64,000 nt of DNA from Lucifuga dentata (GCA_014773175.1 VXCM01000254.1:131600-195599), one strand, 5' to 3'; shown: positions 23,601 to 42,400, counted from the stretch's first letter. A program made the numbers and translations. The notes: generated by a model from the letters alone, not told the origin.

Positions 23601-26600
23601 ATTCTACGGTACCTCTGGAACTTTGCAAGTATCACTTACCTCATATAATGCAATTTATATGGAAAACCATCAAATGAATTATATTACCTCCACAAATATG
23701 TTACAGGTCTCATTCACTTCAGTATATATTCTTGGGCTCAGAACTTGTTAATCAATCCTTGTATATGAATGTTGAAATGAAAAAGTTGATTTGTATTAAA
23801 TATCATCAAAGACTTGTCGATAGAATCATTTGGTGCAGTAAGTAAAGGTGAAATGCACCCTCTTCTTATCTCAATAAATACAACTTAAGTCTTTTGATAA
23901 AAGCAATTTTGATGCAAGCAAAGTAATGTAAAGCTTCAGTACTTACGTTCTTCCATCAAACTGTTTATAACATTGATGTTTTAACCTGAAAGTAACATGG
24001 CGCTCCTGCTGTCTCACAGTTGTATTTGGTCCTCAGTCAACATCAACACGATTGAAGACTTTATAAATACACTATCACATCTCTGCACGCGAGCAGGTAG
24101 ATTTCAGTTCTGTCACACGGAGCAACAGGAACAGGTGAATGAAAACGTCTCTGTGCCCTGAGCTGACAGATGTATGTAGAGTGACAGAATAATGGTGAAC
24201 CACTTTCATTCAGTGGTGTGGGGGGGTCAAAAGTAATCCAGATGATACCAGTTGCAGATAAGAAATCACCATATGCATGAATGAATCAGGGTAATGACAG
24301 AGTTTTATAGTGGAGAGAAGACATGGAAGTTTGTGCTGGATAAATAATTATAAATGGGTTTGATTACAATGCAAGCATGGGAGGGTCACTCGTGGGTCAC
24401 TTCTTCAATTGGGACTGTCATTTCTGAATAGATTGATTGGTAATTGGTAACCTGAACAAAAATATGGGACATTTTCACAAATCAGTTCTTTCTGCCAGTG
24501 CATAAAGGTATTCCTCTGTCAACCCCAATATTATTGGCCATCAGGGTCAAGTTTTCAGAGAGAAACTGCATTTGTGTCTTCGTGTGTGTGCGTGCGTGCG
24601 TGCGTGTGTGCGTTGCATCACCTTTGGCAGCCCTGTCCTTGTCCCTGCCCGCTGAGGCCTGTCCAAACAGATCTGCAGCCAAAAGCTCCTCCCAGACTTC
24701 AGAGAACAGGAAGTGGATTGTTTTGTTTTATGGGGTGAGCCTCTAAGGCCTCAGTGCTGCCGTCTCCCACTTGTTTGGCTCTGAATCCATCATCCAGTTC
24801 AGCAGATCTCTACTCCAGTTTGCAGTCTCTGGAAAGCAAAGGCTACTATAGAGCTCCAGCATCTAATCACTTCAGACATGTTTGGCTCATTTTGCAAATT
24901 TTTTGTACTTTTGTTCTTCTGTAACTGTGAAATGTGTCTTGGACGCACACAAAGAAAATTACCGTACCTTAAAAATTGTAAATCAGAAAACAGATTTTGC
25001 AGATATGTTAGGTTGCACATGTCTGCTTACTGAGGGAAACTGATTCAGATCAGTCTTTCCTGTTCCACTGATATTTTGTTGCTGGTATATGTGAATTATG
25101 ACTCTATGCAACTGCAACATTCCTCTCTTATTTGCATACATTTTGCCTATAAGTTAGATTCCTTCTGCAGCTGAGGTGATCAGTTGTGATGGTCGATTTA
25201 TATTCATCTACAAAATCTTTCATGGGTTTTGCTTAATTTCAGAATATGTATAAAAAATTGCAAATAACAAGATTGAATGCATCATCTGTAATGTTGCTGC
25301 AGCCTAAATTCACTGACATCTTTGGCACCTCTTTGTGTAACCTCTGCAATTATATAACTACAGCGCTAGAAGGAATGGACCTTTTAGCAAAAGGCAGAAG
25401 CATTAGATCATCTGTCACCATTAATTTCCATAAGAGGAAGAAAGAAACTAAGATGTTTAGTGAATCCAAACATGCAAAGCACACACAAAATTTCCAGTAA
25501 GGCTACTGGATATGCCAAGTCTAAATTTTCCATGAAAAAAGGGCTGGGCAATAATTTCTTTATTGGATACTGCTTTTTTTCCTGGCTTTCTCTACAAAAT
25601 GGCACTCAATTCAATGCATTCAAAATGGCCATGTAGGCTATATTTAATGACCTGTTGTATATCAAACACAAACACATTACTTTTTGTTCTTCTCTGTTCT
25701 TTTTTGCAGTGGTTAAAAATTCATACAGATCCATTTATATCTTTCTTATTTTTTATATCCTAGTTTATGCTAACTGCAAATTCCATTCAATTTAAATGCG
25801 CTAGATACTTCATGAAATATTGATCAACTGCCTCAGAATGTTTAGCATGTAAAATTTACAACTCAATATGTGAAATATATAGAAAAATATTAAAACACTC
25901 ACTATGCAGATTTAACATTTGCATTTATACCTGTGTATCTATATCAGGTTGATAATTTAATATGACTTTGTTGCAAATGTTACAATTGTTATATCAATGT
26001 CAAATAGATTCTTATGGTTGAGCAGTTAATTTTACACATACTATCCACCCTTAATGGAAGAGATAAATATGTCATCTATAGTCTAGATGAGATTAGTCAC
26101 AGTAATCCACTTATGACCAATAAGTAGAATTTTTTTCATTTAGTCTCTATTCCTGAATAATTTTCTCTCGCCCAATGCCTCCGATGCTCTAGTGTTGCTA
26201 TCATTCTAAGCAGTGATTAAAATCCGGTGTGGGGGCAGTCTGAGCTCAGAGTTTGAAAGATGAATTTCCCCTGATAAGTGGGTGCTCTGGTGAAGAGGAT
26301 TGCTGTCAGAACCGTCTGGCAGAAAGTGGGTGAGGTGAGGAGCCAAATGAGTACATGCACAGCTGCTAGCAGGCTGCAGGGCTGCAGGGCTCCAGCTCAT
26401 CCATCAGTTGAACTAATAGCTCGTCCCCCACACTGCCGGCATGAGCATCAGCTAAACCACAATGCTGATCCAGGTTTATTTGGCAAAATGTTTCCTGGTT
26501 CAGTTCATTTTGTGGATTGCAATTTGTGTGCTGAATAATACGAGCAAAGTTTCAGCAATTCAGGACAAGTTGAGCGCCTTGTGGATGAAGATGCAGCCAT

Positions 26601-26769
26601 ATTTGTCCACTCTCATTTAATCTGGGGGGAAACGCTAGTGTGATATTGTTCATCCCACAGCATACACACACATGCTCACATTGCCCTACCAACTTTGTTA
26701 TCAGTGCCCTAGAATATGAAGCAGACCACACATCTAGCGGCAGGATTTGCTGTTTAGTCTGCTCAGTAA

Positions 26770-26942
26770 ACCAGCATTTATCCTCTGAGAGTCATTCACA
26801 CCTTGGGCCAGGTGACTTCTTGGGTCACATGGCAATCACATGAGAGTCGTTGGAGTTGTGAGTCACATGAATGTACTGTAGGCATAGACATGAATTCCCT
26901 GTCACCCAAGGTGTGAATGACTCTCAGAGGATAAATGCTGGT
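26770..26942. repeat. 38 bp perfect inverted repeat with 97 bp spacer
   Basis: Positions 26770-26807 are the exact reverse complement of 26905-26942. A shorter version of the same block occurs near 6680-6715 in ppm1j intron 1, so this is an interspersed element rather than a local accident. Confidence 0.85.
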
Positions 26943-27058
26943 ATACTGCTCACCAGCTGAACAGCAAGTCCAGGTGCTTTGAACTGCTGCTACATATCCA
27001 ATAACTGGATCTGAGAACCTTTATAGATATAAAGTGGCCCACAGTACCGATTTTGTTG

Positions 27059-27425
27059 TTAAAGGACCATATCTGTGATTTTGCATGTTTAAGCCCATTT
27101 GTTTTTCATTTATCTGTAAAAGGCTTCTTTTCCTGGGACTATATTCCCTGGCAGAGAGTTCAGTAAAGGTACTTAGACAAAAAAAAAAAATTAAATAGAC
27201 GTTGTGTTTGCTGTGATGGATTACTTACCTCAAGCAGGTTTCAAGTCTCTACATAATAGCATACTGGAATGAACTGACAATGGCAGTCTGGAAGGGAGGA
27301 AAAACAATTCTAATATTTACCGTTCCAGTAGTATGTTTTGGAAAATGGTTGTTAATAACGTAACGTGGATGCAGGTTGTATATATTGGGCTCAAACATGC
27401 AAAACCACTAGAGTGGTCCCTTTAA
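27059..27425 (-). mobile_element. TTAA-flanked MITE copy B (inverted, internally shortened)
   Basis: Ends TTAA AGGACCATA and GGTCCCTTTAA match the family. The interior matches the other copies on the opposite strand and is about 170 bp shorter. Located in rhoc intron 1. Confidence 0.75.
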
Positions 27426-28062
27426 GCTCCACTGCACCTTACATAGCATATACAGTATGGACTCACTTTGCCATGTAGCTCTTTGTTCATTTAATGTAGG
27501 AATGATCATTTTGAGAAAATTATGTTATGATCTACTACTAAAATATCACTGAGTGGTGTCCTTGCTGCATTACTTCTCCACCAGCTGCTCTCATTTCCCG
27601 GATGCTTTTCTTTTCCACACATTGCAGAGGAAAACAAGCAGGGTGGAGCAGGAGAGAATGCCCTGATAGCACATTCCTCCAGGTCCCAGCTTGTCTCAAC
27701 TCCCCACCTCCTCCTCCTCTTCTCCCTCACACTGCTATCTTCCTGCTGCTTCTTCTCCTTTCTCTGTGTAACTTTGAGATAGATTAGGCATTTAGGGTTC
27801 AAGGTCTGCTACTGTCTGTTTTTTTTTTTTTTTNTTTTTTTTTTTTTTGTACAAATCAGATCTGTGTGTTAGACGTGATGAGATGCGGTCAGTCAGATGC
27901 TTTGCAGCCAGTTTTTCTACGACATGATCAAAAAAAGCCCCTATGTTTCTGTAATACAGTGACTTCATGAGTCATCTTGTGTCTTCTGTCTCTAAAATGT
28001 CAGGAGTATGAAATACACAAGCGCATGACAAACCCTTTCTTAACAGCTATACATCTCTTTAA

Positions 28063-32413
<4,351 letters not shown>

Positions 32414-33785
32414 GTTGCTGGGGCAATCAGCCAGTCCAGACTCTATCAAACCAACTGACCAATAGGAAAAACAAAAACGCTGAAAAGGACTGACTTTTAC
32501 GAAAAAGCATCTTGTACTGTATCTCTCATTTCATAAGAGGCAGGCAAATGAATTAAAAGAAGTTGTGAAATGGGTAAAACAGGCAATGGACTATATTACA
32601 ACCATGGTTACATGTTTAAAGTTCTTTATTGATTGTTTTTCCTATTGGTCAGTTGNTTTTTTTTTTTTTTTTTCCTAAATCTGTCTTTACATATAGAAAG
32701 TTTCCCTACTTGTTTTTCTTTGTTATGTAAGGACACTGATAGACACATACTTGTATGCAATATGTCCTCCACAAGCTTTCTTTCCTGGCTTTTATTAAGT
32801 CCTGTTAAATAAGATCTTGTCCAAACAGTCCACATTGTCCTGTTAAAATCAGTTCTGTTGATCATAGTAACAGTTGTGACGAAAGAAAGGAATATCTTGG
32901 AGATATCATTTTGCCATAAGAGCTAGTGCCTTTTTTAATTTTGTACCACCATGTACTTATCATGATTGTCAGATAGCTAACATTTCAGCTGAGGGCCTCT
33001 CCATTGTACTGTAGCTCATTTTACACACTGCTGTCATTGTGAATCCTGAGCATAGCCACAACTAAGGCTTTCGGTGCTGAACAAATGGTTGGATGTTCCC
33101 GTACCATTTCCAGTCCAGAAGGAGCGATCTTCCCATTCTGTGCATATTATTTGATTGACTTCCATCCCTCATAGGTGTTAATGCGTGCAGTGAGCCCAGA
33201 TCTGAGTATGAGAAGTGGCCAAGTCAGACACAAGTCAATATGACTCAACTATGCACAATAGCTGTTAGGATCAACAGGGAGATGACACAGCCGAAACACG
33301 AATCACATGGAGGCTAAGGCCCGGTGAAAGCTCAACTATTTGTTTATTGTCAAGTGAGTGAGGTCAGCTCATCGTCTGCTGAGTATGCAAGTGAACTCAC
33401 CACACCCGCAGTTGGAATTGAAATTTATAAGTGGTTAGAGTCATGGAACTCTCATCTTGTCAGGGCTGCTTGCGTGTGTATGTAGATTTTTTTGTTTTTT
33501 GCCAGTTGGGCTACATTCTTTACATGTTTTTTTCTGAGGCATGTTTGAGAGGAGCTAAGCTGTGTGGAGTTGTTTTTTTTTTCCAGTGCCTTCTCTGTTC
33601 TGGCAACCTGTGTGCCTTTGGTGTTCTCTCCCACACCAGATAGACCTGCTGCTTTACGCCAACCTGATGATGCTGACATCATCAAGGTTGACCTTTGTGA
33701 TGTTTCACAAAGCTCAATCCCTGAATGTCTGATAGTTAGGTTTCATGAAGCAAGGGCTGTCATTAGATTTGTCACGCATAAGTAT

Positions 33786-34364
33786 TTAAAGTTCCATACC
33801 AGTGATTTTGCATGTTTGAGCCCAATAAACCCAACCTGCATACACGTATTACTGCAAACCATTTTCCAAAACATACTACTGGAGAGGTACATTTCAGAAT
33901 TGTTTTTCCTATCTTCTAGAATGCTGCTGGTTTCAGTTCAGTCCAAAATACTGTCAAAATCACTTTGTAGAGACTTAAAACATGCTTGAGATAAGTAATC
34001 TATCACAGCAAACAAGGCATGTATTTAATTTTTTTGTTGAATTTACTTAATTTAACCAATCTAACCATGGAGCTACACAGAGGAAAATGTAAGTCTCCAC
34101 CAGGAAAAGTAGATAGTATATAATATATAGAAGTGTATATATAGGAGAAGACTGCTTTGACCTTGCCTTCTACAATTGTGTGTATGTATTAGCAGGTGAA
34201 ACGTTGAATTTTAAGGTGGGTATAACTTGAATGTTTGTTTTTGAAAGATTAGGGGATTTGGCAAAATAATTCAAAAACTAAAATACAGTCTAAATGTTTG
34301 GCAATAACGCAAAGTGTATGCGGGTAGTATTTATTGGGCACAATCACCGGCATGGTCCTTCAAA
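33786..34364 (+). mobile_element. TTAA-flanked MITE copy D
   Basis: Starts TTAAAGTTCCATACC, then carries TTTTGCATGTTTGAGCCC. It ends in a mutated GGTCCTTCAAAG. The interior aligns to copies A, E, F and G. Confidence 0.75.
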
Positions 34365-35848
34365 GTTTATCCAGAAACACAGTTTCATCTATGTCATTTT
34401 GGCATATTAGTTGAGTTATGCTGCTGTGCATACGGTACAGTTTAAAAATGAATCATGGGAAAATTCCAAAACTTGAAATGTTGCATGTTTTATTAGCTTC
34501 CTGGAGAAACATCTGGCTGTAGCAATTAGGTTCCTCTTTGATGTCTTAGTTATTTATTAGGCTATGGCCAAAAGTTACATTTGCTATAATGTGAGAGCAC
34601 ATTTTTGGTCAAATGGAAATTAGGCTGCTTTATTGAGATATTACTGCTCTTTATCTTGGTCTATTTTACTTCTTGACATTAAAACATTTGACATTTTATG
34701 TGTCATATCAAATAGGTTCATAGGTTCATGAGGATGATGACTGTTACACTGATTGTATCATAACAGCTTTTGGACGCTATGATCTCTCCACTGGTTCCAG
34801 TTTTGCTCACATCCTCTCAGAATGCTCGATTGCGAACTTGACAACTGAACATACAGTATAACGGCTTGAAATATAATGCTCGAAAGCCTGGTGACTGTCC
34901 TCAGGCACAGATTTTTCTCAGCCTTCTGTTTCTGCATCTCTGTTGCACATCCACCAGTGTATGTGAGCCTTGGTTGCATGTCATGGTCAGACTAAACAAG
35001 GGCAGATGTTCAAATGTGTGGAAAATACATTGTCTTTGATGTTGCATGCAACTTCCTTGTATTCCATTACGCCAGCAAAGGTAGCAAACTTACACTGGCA
35101 AAGTCTGGATGTGGGTTTGATTTTTAGTGTATGTAATCCAAGTTTATTTCCTCTACTGGCCAAGCACCAGTAATTCAGTAGACAAACCAGTATTTAAACA
35201 CAGAATCTTAGTTAACTATTTTTTTTTTTTTTTAAGGGGGCATTGATTGTAAGTAATCACACAAAAAGCACCAGATTATTGCTGTTACCTCAAATCTTTA
35301 TAGGCTAGATCCTATGTTTTAACTCTGGACTGTGGAAAACAAGCACACTAACCAGGTGAGATTAACAGATTTAGATCTTTATCAATGCCTTCTGTTGTTA
35401 CATAGTTGTGGCATGATATTGAAGGACCAGAACAAGCCAAGGAATTCTAGGGAACGAGAGGAAAGCAGTTAACTGTGCAGTCAAACAGTGTTACAGCATA
35501 TAGTGATGAAAGCTTTCCTTAGAGCAGCAGAGGGTCAAGTTTTTAACTAAGAGCATGCTGCTGTTATGTGTATGCATATAATGTTGTGCTAAATCAAAAG
35601 TTGTCCTTATGATGTCAGTGCATGCATGGGTCTTTACACTATTGCGTATACACACGCAAATGCACACCTCTTTGAGAACAGCTTCTGCTCAGTGTTGTGT
35701 AATTTTTCTTTCTTTCTCTGGAAGTATTTGAAATGATAAAGGATCCAGATTTATATAAACGCTTATTGTAATAATTCTTTGTAAAAAAAAAAAAAAAAAA
35801 AAAAGTTCTGTAGTAAATGTCTGATTTGAAGTGAACATGAACATTGTT

Positions 35849-35854
35849 AATAAA
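35849..35854 (+). terminator. rhoc: Candidate polyadenylation signal for rhoc
   Basis: AATAAA on the plus strand, about 110 bases before the plus-strand TTTATT (minus-strand AATAAA) at 35965-35970. This marks a tight tail-to-tail boundary with mov10. Confidence 0.4.
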
Positions 35855-35964
35855 CTATTTTTGGGACAAGAACAATGGATTTCTGTCTACAATGTCATTA
35901 AAAATTATTTAACAGAGGGGATGCTTACTCAACACAAGGACAAAATGGTTCAAACATTCAAGAC

Positions 35965-36433
35965 TTTATTTCTTCCTTCAACCTCTTAGAAAACCAAAGG
36001 AATGAAAGAGTGAAATATTAATTTGTAAAGTACAGTAAATAATAAGGCATAAGATCGTGATTTCCTGAGAACTGCTTGTAATTTTCAAAGCCAAAACATT
36101 CAGTGCATCATAGATTAATTGCCTGCATGCAGCAATGATTGTAATAATGAAATTGATTGACTTTTTTAAAAAGTGAAAAACAAACATCTACCAGTTCAGT
36201 TTCAATGCCCACACAAACACACCCTTTACTTCACATAAATGTAAAATTACTCAAAGGAAAGTTCCTAAAAAAAAAGTATCTATTTTTAAAATACATTTAT
36301 TGAATTTTAAACATGGTTTTGAAAAAACGAAACACTGAACTAGTTTTTATCTTTGCAGATGATAATTCGTTGTGGATGCTGATAAAACCAGTTCCTTGTT
36401 TTGTCTTTATCGCCTAAAGGAGGCATCATAGCC
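35965..36433 (-). other. mov10: mov10 3' UTR with candidate polyadenylation signals
   Basis: Follows the minus-strand TAA at 36436-36434. Minus-strand AATAAA hexamers occur at 36296-36301 and 35965-35970. AT-rich with no coding potential. Confidence 0.45.
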
Positions 36434-39400
36434 TTACTGCTCATTTTTCCATTCTGGGTGCACATGCTGCTGGAGGGCGCTCTCCTCTGCCTCAACGCCT
36501 ACAACAAATGCAAAAACACAGAAGTTTAGCTTCTCATATCCAACATGCACTTTAAAGGCAGCTTTCATGTGATTTCAAACTTGTTACTACTTTGGCTGAG
36601 CTGGTGATGATCAACCAAGCATAGATGACAATATCAGTCCAGGCAATATGTTTCATGAAGTTGTTGCTGCACTAACTTTCAGAATCCAAGTTGATTTTCA
36701 GGGATGTCAGTCTTGACACAATATCATCTTCGCCTTCTGCATCTCTAAAGTCAAACCCAGTGTAGCCCTTCTCCTTCACACAGTAGCTGATGAACCTGCA
36801 AATGGAAAAGTACATAGAAATTTTAATACTCACTAATCCTATAATTGAAAGAGTACTCCTATTGTGAATTTGGCAAACTTTGTGTCTCCTAAGGCCAGGA
36901 CTATGCTTGATGTTACTATGCTTGATGTTACTATGCTTGATGTTAACTACACATACACACAGGCACGATGGCTGCCACAAATACCCATTTGTTTGAAGTG
37001 TTGGTTGTGCACATCCTCATAAAAATAACATTAACTTTGCAAGATGCAATACCCACAAAAGTTGCAGTAATGTCAGCTTTTTTCAAATAACATTAGCAGC
37101 AAAGGTTTTGAGGATAAATTGATCAGGTATGTCAAACTATTCACAATTATGCTGTTTTACTATTTTAGCCTTGATTTTCCAACAAGGTAAATCTGCTCTC
37201 TCTCTCTCTCTCTCATGAGGGGCGACTGCTGTTAATAAATTGTTTAAAGGTACAATCTTAGAGATATGTCACAGATGCCAGAAGGATATCTAGCAGGATA
37301 TGAAATTGGACATGTCAGGGGAGTCCAAATCCTGTATTGTGAGATGTTTTGTACAGCTGTAGCAGGCCAGATTAAGCCCCCGCCAAACTATACCCGGGTA
37401 TAGTCTGGTCTAGGCCAAAATATACCCCGAGGTTTAACATAGCCAAAGTTGGTTTATAAATGGAGTATATTTTGACCTAGACCAGACTATACCCCCTGAA
37501 TCAGATGATACTCCCTTGTGTTTTTCATAAATTAGTCTGTATTTCAATGTCCAGAGTTTCTTTCCATCATAATTTAAAAAATAACATGTCACTGCAACAT
37601 AGACTTTTTTTTGATAACTTGTAAGGTTGTGTCATCAGGGTTAGTGTGATGGTTAGGGTTAGTGGGTGAAAGTCTGTGAAATAAAACCAAACATGTATCC
37701 TTGAATATTGTGTGTTTGAGTCTGGGGGTATAATCTGACTTTGGGGGTTTGAAATAGTCTAGCCTAAATAACACCCCGGGGTATAAACTGGACTAGCTCA
37801 GAATATACCCCAGGTATAAAACAAGCTAGCCCACTTTAACCCTGGGGATAATCTGGGCAAGGGGTATATTTTGGGCAGTTACACTGGCCAATGATAGCAG
37901 CAATGAGCTACGGCCAAACAACGTGGAAACAAGGGGAAGAAGCCATAACACCAGCAGCAGTTCATGCAGCAAGCATGGCTCCATATTCTTTTTCTTTCCT
38001 GTTTTTTTTGCTTTAGATCAGCACATAAACATATTGGTTTGCTAGCTTCTTTCAGACATCCATTTTTGGAAAAAGGAAACTGTGTCTGAGTTATGGCCTT
38101 TTCCTGTGACACTTCTCGTGTATGTTTTCATGACTAAACATATTTTGGAGAGGGTTTTGGCCCCCAGATTTCTCCTTGGTGGGTATATTATTTTATCTAA
38201 TTGCAAGCGAATAAGCAACACTTGTGGCATTACATCTGTTTGCACAAGCATAAGCATACATAAAATCTAATATAATCCTGGCCCAGTACGGCAAAAATAT
38301 CTCCCCATGTAGTCTGTTGACTTACTTCTCCCAGGTGGGATCCTTGTTGAGGATCACAGGGTTTCCCACAACAATCAGCAGGGACCGGGCTCTGGTCATT
38401 GCCACATTGAATCTCTACAGAGTAGATACAAAGGAAGATAAGTTAAAAGCAACAAAAGGAAAAAGGTTCCCGTTTCAGAGCTAAAGATAAGATTAACACA
38501 CTGGTAGTTTTTGGAATGAATACAGAAGAACAGGAATGTCACTGACCTTTTCATTTGACAGGAAGCCAATGTTGAAGTCGTGATCCATCTTGATATAGTT
38601 GATGCTACTGCGGACAGTTGAAACCATGATGATCTTCCTCTCTTGTCCCTGAAACTCCTCCACAGAACCCACCTGATACCACACAGAAACCAGCTTTTAA
38701 CAGGATTTGGTGCAGTCAGTTAAGGAAAGTGATTTATCAATATTTCTCTTTGAAAATTACACTTGAGAATAGTCATTAGTAAATTAGCAGCGGGTGTTCC
38801 AAACAAGCTCAGTCTTCATATAATGAGATGAGACTTCAGCTATTTTGTATTTCTTTCAGGGAACCAAGCAATATTAAGTGATAGAGAGATAAATGTACAT
38901 ACAGCAGCATTACTAACCTTAAGCTCTTTGAGATCACTCCACCGATTCCTTGCCGAGACAGACTTTAAGGCTTTCTGGATTTTCTCCACCTGTCAGAAAG
39001 GAAAGTTTGGTGACTATCCCACAAACAGTTTTCCTCCAAATCACAAAGCACATCATGTAAGCTCACCTGTTTCCTGTAGGGGGCAATTATGCCGATGTCT
39101 TTAGCAGAAAGTTTGGGAAGTCCCTTCTTTCCTTGGGTTTCCATCAACTTAGTGAGGTAGTCAACCAGAACTTCAATCTCAGAGACATTGAAGAAAGACG
39201 GACTGTTGGCCTCTCTCTCGTCTTTCCCCATCACACCATGGAAGATCACTGGGAAGCCCTGTAGCATTGATGAAAAGTTGACAGTTGTACATGTTGGATA
39301 ATAAAGAGAATAAAGATTATGATCAACCAGATCTGGATAGTTCATCAAATTGCTCCTATTGAGGTTATTCTATGCATTTCATTTACACATTTTTGTTAAG

Positions 39401-42400
39401 CTTTGGTCACTGTTGTGTCACACCGAGTCTTCTATTTTTTTCCCTGAATGGAAATAATAACACTTTTGCCTAACTTTATCTCCAGATGAGACACATTTCC
39501 ATAAAAAGATCTCATCTGTTATAATGACAATGTGTCTTATTCTCATCTGATGGTCTGAGGTTGGTTGTTGTGTTCAGTGCTTTTTATATATTGTGGTTGA
39601 AATCTGCACTGATTAAGGGATAAACAAGTAAATGGGATGATCTCCATTTTGCATATGCATTTTAAATGTACAATTAAATAAATAAATGTACAATGCAATT
39701 TAAATGTACAACTTTAAATCTTGTGTAGATTGACAATATTTGTATAGACTCTCATTTTGTGAAATTTCATCACAGTTAAAACAGTGTGGAGATGGTGGTT
39801 GAACTAAAAGCTAATCTTTGCTGTCCCACCTTTTTGGGGAGGTGTTCCCAGTTGCAATAAGCCTCACGCTCCCACTGGTCTGCAAACACCTGCAGTTCAT
39901 TCTCATAAAAGAGCTCATTGGGGACTTTCAAAATAGCAGCATGAGACCTTAGGGATAATGGAGGGAAAGATGACAATGAAGGAGAGACAAATGAAGACCC
40001 TTAAACAAAGCAGCACCACCTGAAACAAGCAACTGCAAATCATCATGGGAGTAAAACCTGAAATATTCACCTGTAGTTTCGCAGCAGTTTGGTGACAAAC
40101 TGGGTGTCAAAGTGTCCAGAGTCTGCACTTGTCTGATATAAATTGTTATCTCTCATGAGACGTTCCAGCAGAGAAAGCCCTGGAGAGGAGTGTCATGACA
40201 TTCAGATTAGATCAATGAATCATACACTTAAGATGAGACTGAAGGAAACAAATCAGCAGAAGCAACAGTCAAAGTCATGTAATCCTACAGTGGTAAGTTC
40301 CTTTATTAGCTCAAAACCACACACACACAACTGAATACGTTAAAATAATTATGCAATAGCCCTTTCCTCACCAAGTTCATTCTGCAAGGCAAAAGGCGAT
40401 CTCAGTATGGGTCCCAGCTGCTTGGGATCTCCAGCCAACACCAACTGACCATTCTCTGGACTGAGGAGACCTGTGAGACCATGCATCAGAGTCAGGGCCT
40501 TTCAGACTAAATTAATGATGTTTAATTATGGTGCCCCCTTCAGGATAATCTGTGTAATGTTTCTGAACACTAACACTAGTCATATTCTGCAGCTCTTCAA
40601 GTTTTGGCAAATTTAGACCTTTAGGTGTAAAATTCTCATCTTAAAGTATAAATGGACTGGATTAAATTCAAGCATAGACAATCCATCTAAGGTGTTAAAG
40701 TCAAGCCAGTGGTGCCCTAAATTAAACAGCAAACTGAACGGGTGAAAATGTTAAGACCAAGAAGACTTACCACATTATAATGGATAACTAATATTCAGTG
40801 TTTACCTGCAATAGCAATGACACACTCTGGCTCCACTGCCTGGCCCCCTTCATCCACAAACACATGGGTAAAATGGCCAACTGGGATTCCTCCAGACACA
40901 AGCCTAAACACACGCAGCAGTACATCATAAAACATGGCTCCTGATGTAAAATTAAGACAGATGTTGCCAAAGCAAGTGTCTGACATCCAGCTTTTACCTG
41001 CCAGCTGTGACCATAGTTATCACTATGACCGTATATTTCATCAAGATCTCTTTTTCAGGAAACACAAAGCTATCCAGATTATCATCCCAGTTACAGTATT
41101 TCTGAAAGAGTCAAAAGAAAAAACAACTGTTCAAATGTCCAGGTAGACAAATAGGATGTTAACTGCATTATGACTAGTACCCAGGTTATCCTGTGCATTA
41201 AAAAAAAAAAAAAAAAAAGGGAGCTAATGCTCACCAGCAGTTGCTTGGGAACAGTGTTTGGGTCTCGGCTGCTGGCATAGACACGATAAATCTGGTGAGG
41301 ATCCATGTGCACCATCAGTCTCTCACACAGCAGGTCAGCTGCACTGTTTGAAGGGGCACAGGCCAGGATGTGGGCTGATGGCTCTGCCCTGCTGATCTGA
41401 CAATGTAAGTAAAATTAAATTTATATTGTATGTATTACTGACAAATTCTGTCAACAGTGTTTATTTATTTTACAAGACATATTACTCTTTTTTTTTTTTT
41501 TTTNCAAAAAAAAAAAAAAGGATTTCTCTTTACCTTTTTTCAGATTCCTTGATTATTTATTCATGCTTGTTAAATTAAAACATTATGATTCCTTTAGGTA
41601 CAATGTGTGTGTTTTGCACACATTGGCATTACTGATTTTGTTAAGGCCAGTTATAGGCTGAATTGTAATGACCTCCCATAGTTATAATAACAGGCTTTAA
41701 ACACTAGCCTGCAAATTCATTTTACAACTGTTAATTAGTGGCAGAGAATCTTCGGCACTAAATACCTGATTCATAGCTTCAACCAGAGTGATGGTTTTTC
41801 CAGTTCCAGGAGGCCCAAACACAAGATGAGGAGCGGGCTTAGATGATCCGGCTACAATGCACTGGACTGCAGCATGCTGCTGTGGGTTGCTTTCCAGCTG
41901 ACGGTTAAATATCCTGGAGAGAAATGCAATTGATTTCTTTTTACACCTTAAACATTAAAAGGTCATTGATAGTAAAAAAACAAAAAAAAAAAAANAAAAA
42001 AAAAAAAAAACACATACAGGGATGTGGCCAATAAAGAGTGGAAGTAACAGACCTGAGTTTAGGTAGAGGGACGCTGGTCACCGCTGCACCAGAAGGAAAC
42101 AGCACGTCTCCAAGCTGATGTCTGGCAGCCAAATCCACTGCCCGATGCTGCAGCTTCAAGGGGAAGCGGTTGATTGTGAACTCCACATTAAACTTCATAT
42201 TGTCGATAAAACTCTCTAACAACCTGAAAGAAGAAAAAGAAACTGAGAGAAAGACGCAGGATAAGTCGTGTTCACCTTCTAACATGTTCACTGGGTGTAA
42301 TGCAGCCACAGCATGCTTAGAGTTTACTTCTTTGAGAAGCCCAGCTTCACACGGTCCAGCTCCACTTTGTGAACGTATCCTGTATACACAGTGATCGGAT

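Larger units (their letters stand above)
32414..35870 (+). other. rhoc: rhoc 3' UTR and downstream region
   Basis: No coding sequence. It contains MITE copy D (33786-34364) and an N-interrupted poly-T at 32656. The first strong AATAAA near the convergent gene boundary is at 35849-35854, which would give a 3' UTR of about 3.4 kb. A shorter transcript using a weaker signal is possible. Confidence 0.4.

Noticed and set aside
36677..36795. mov10 ending at the TAG just past exon 21
   Set aside because: A better terminal exon at 36434-36498 restores the conserved C-terminal PEWKNEQ in phase.
37201..37214. CRISPR-like or other spaced direct repeats
   Set aside because: Only simple CT repeats and minisatellites were found; no regular repeat-spacer array anywhere.
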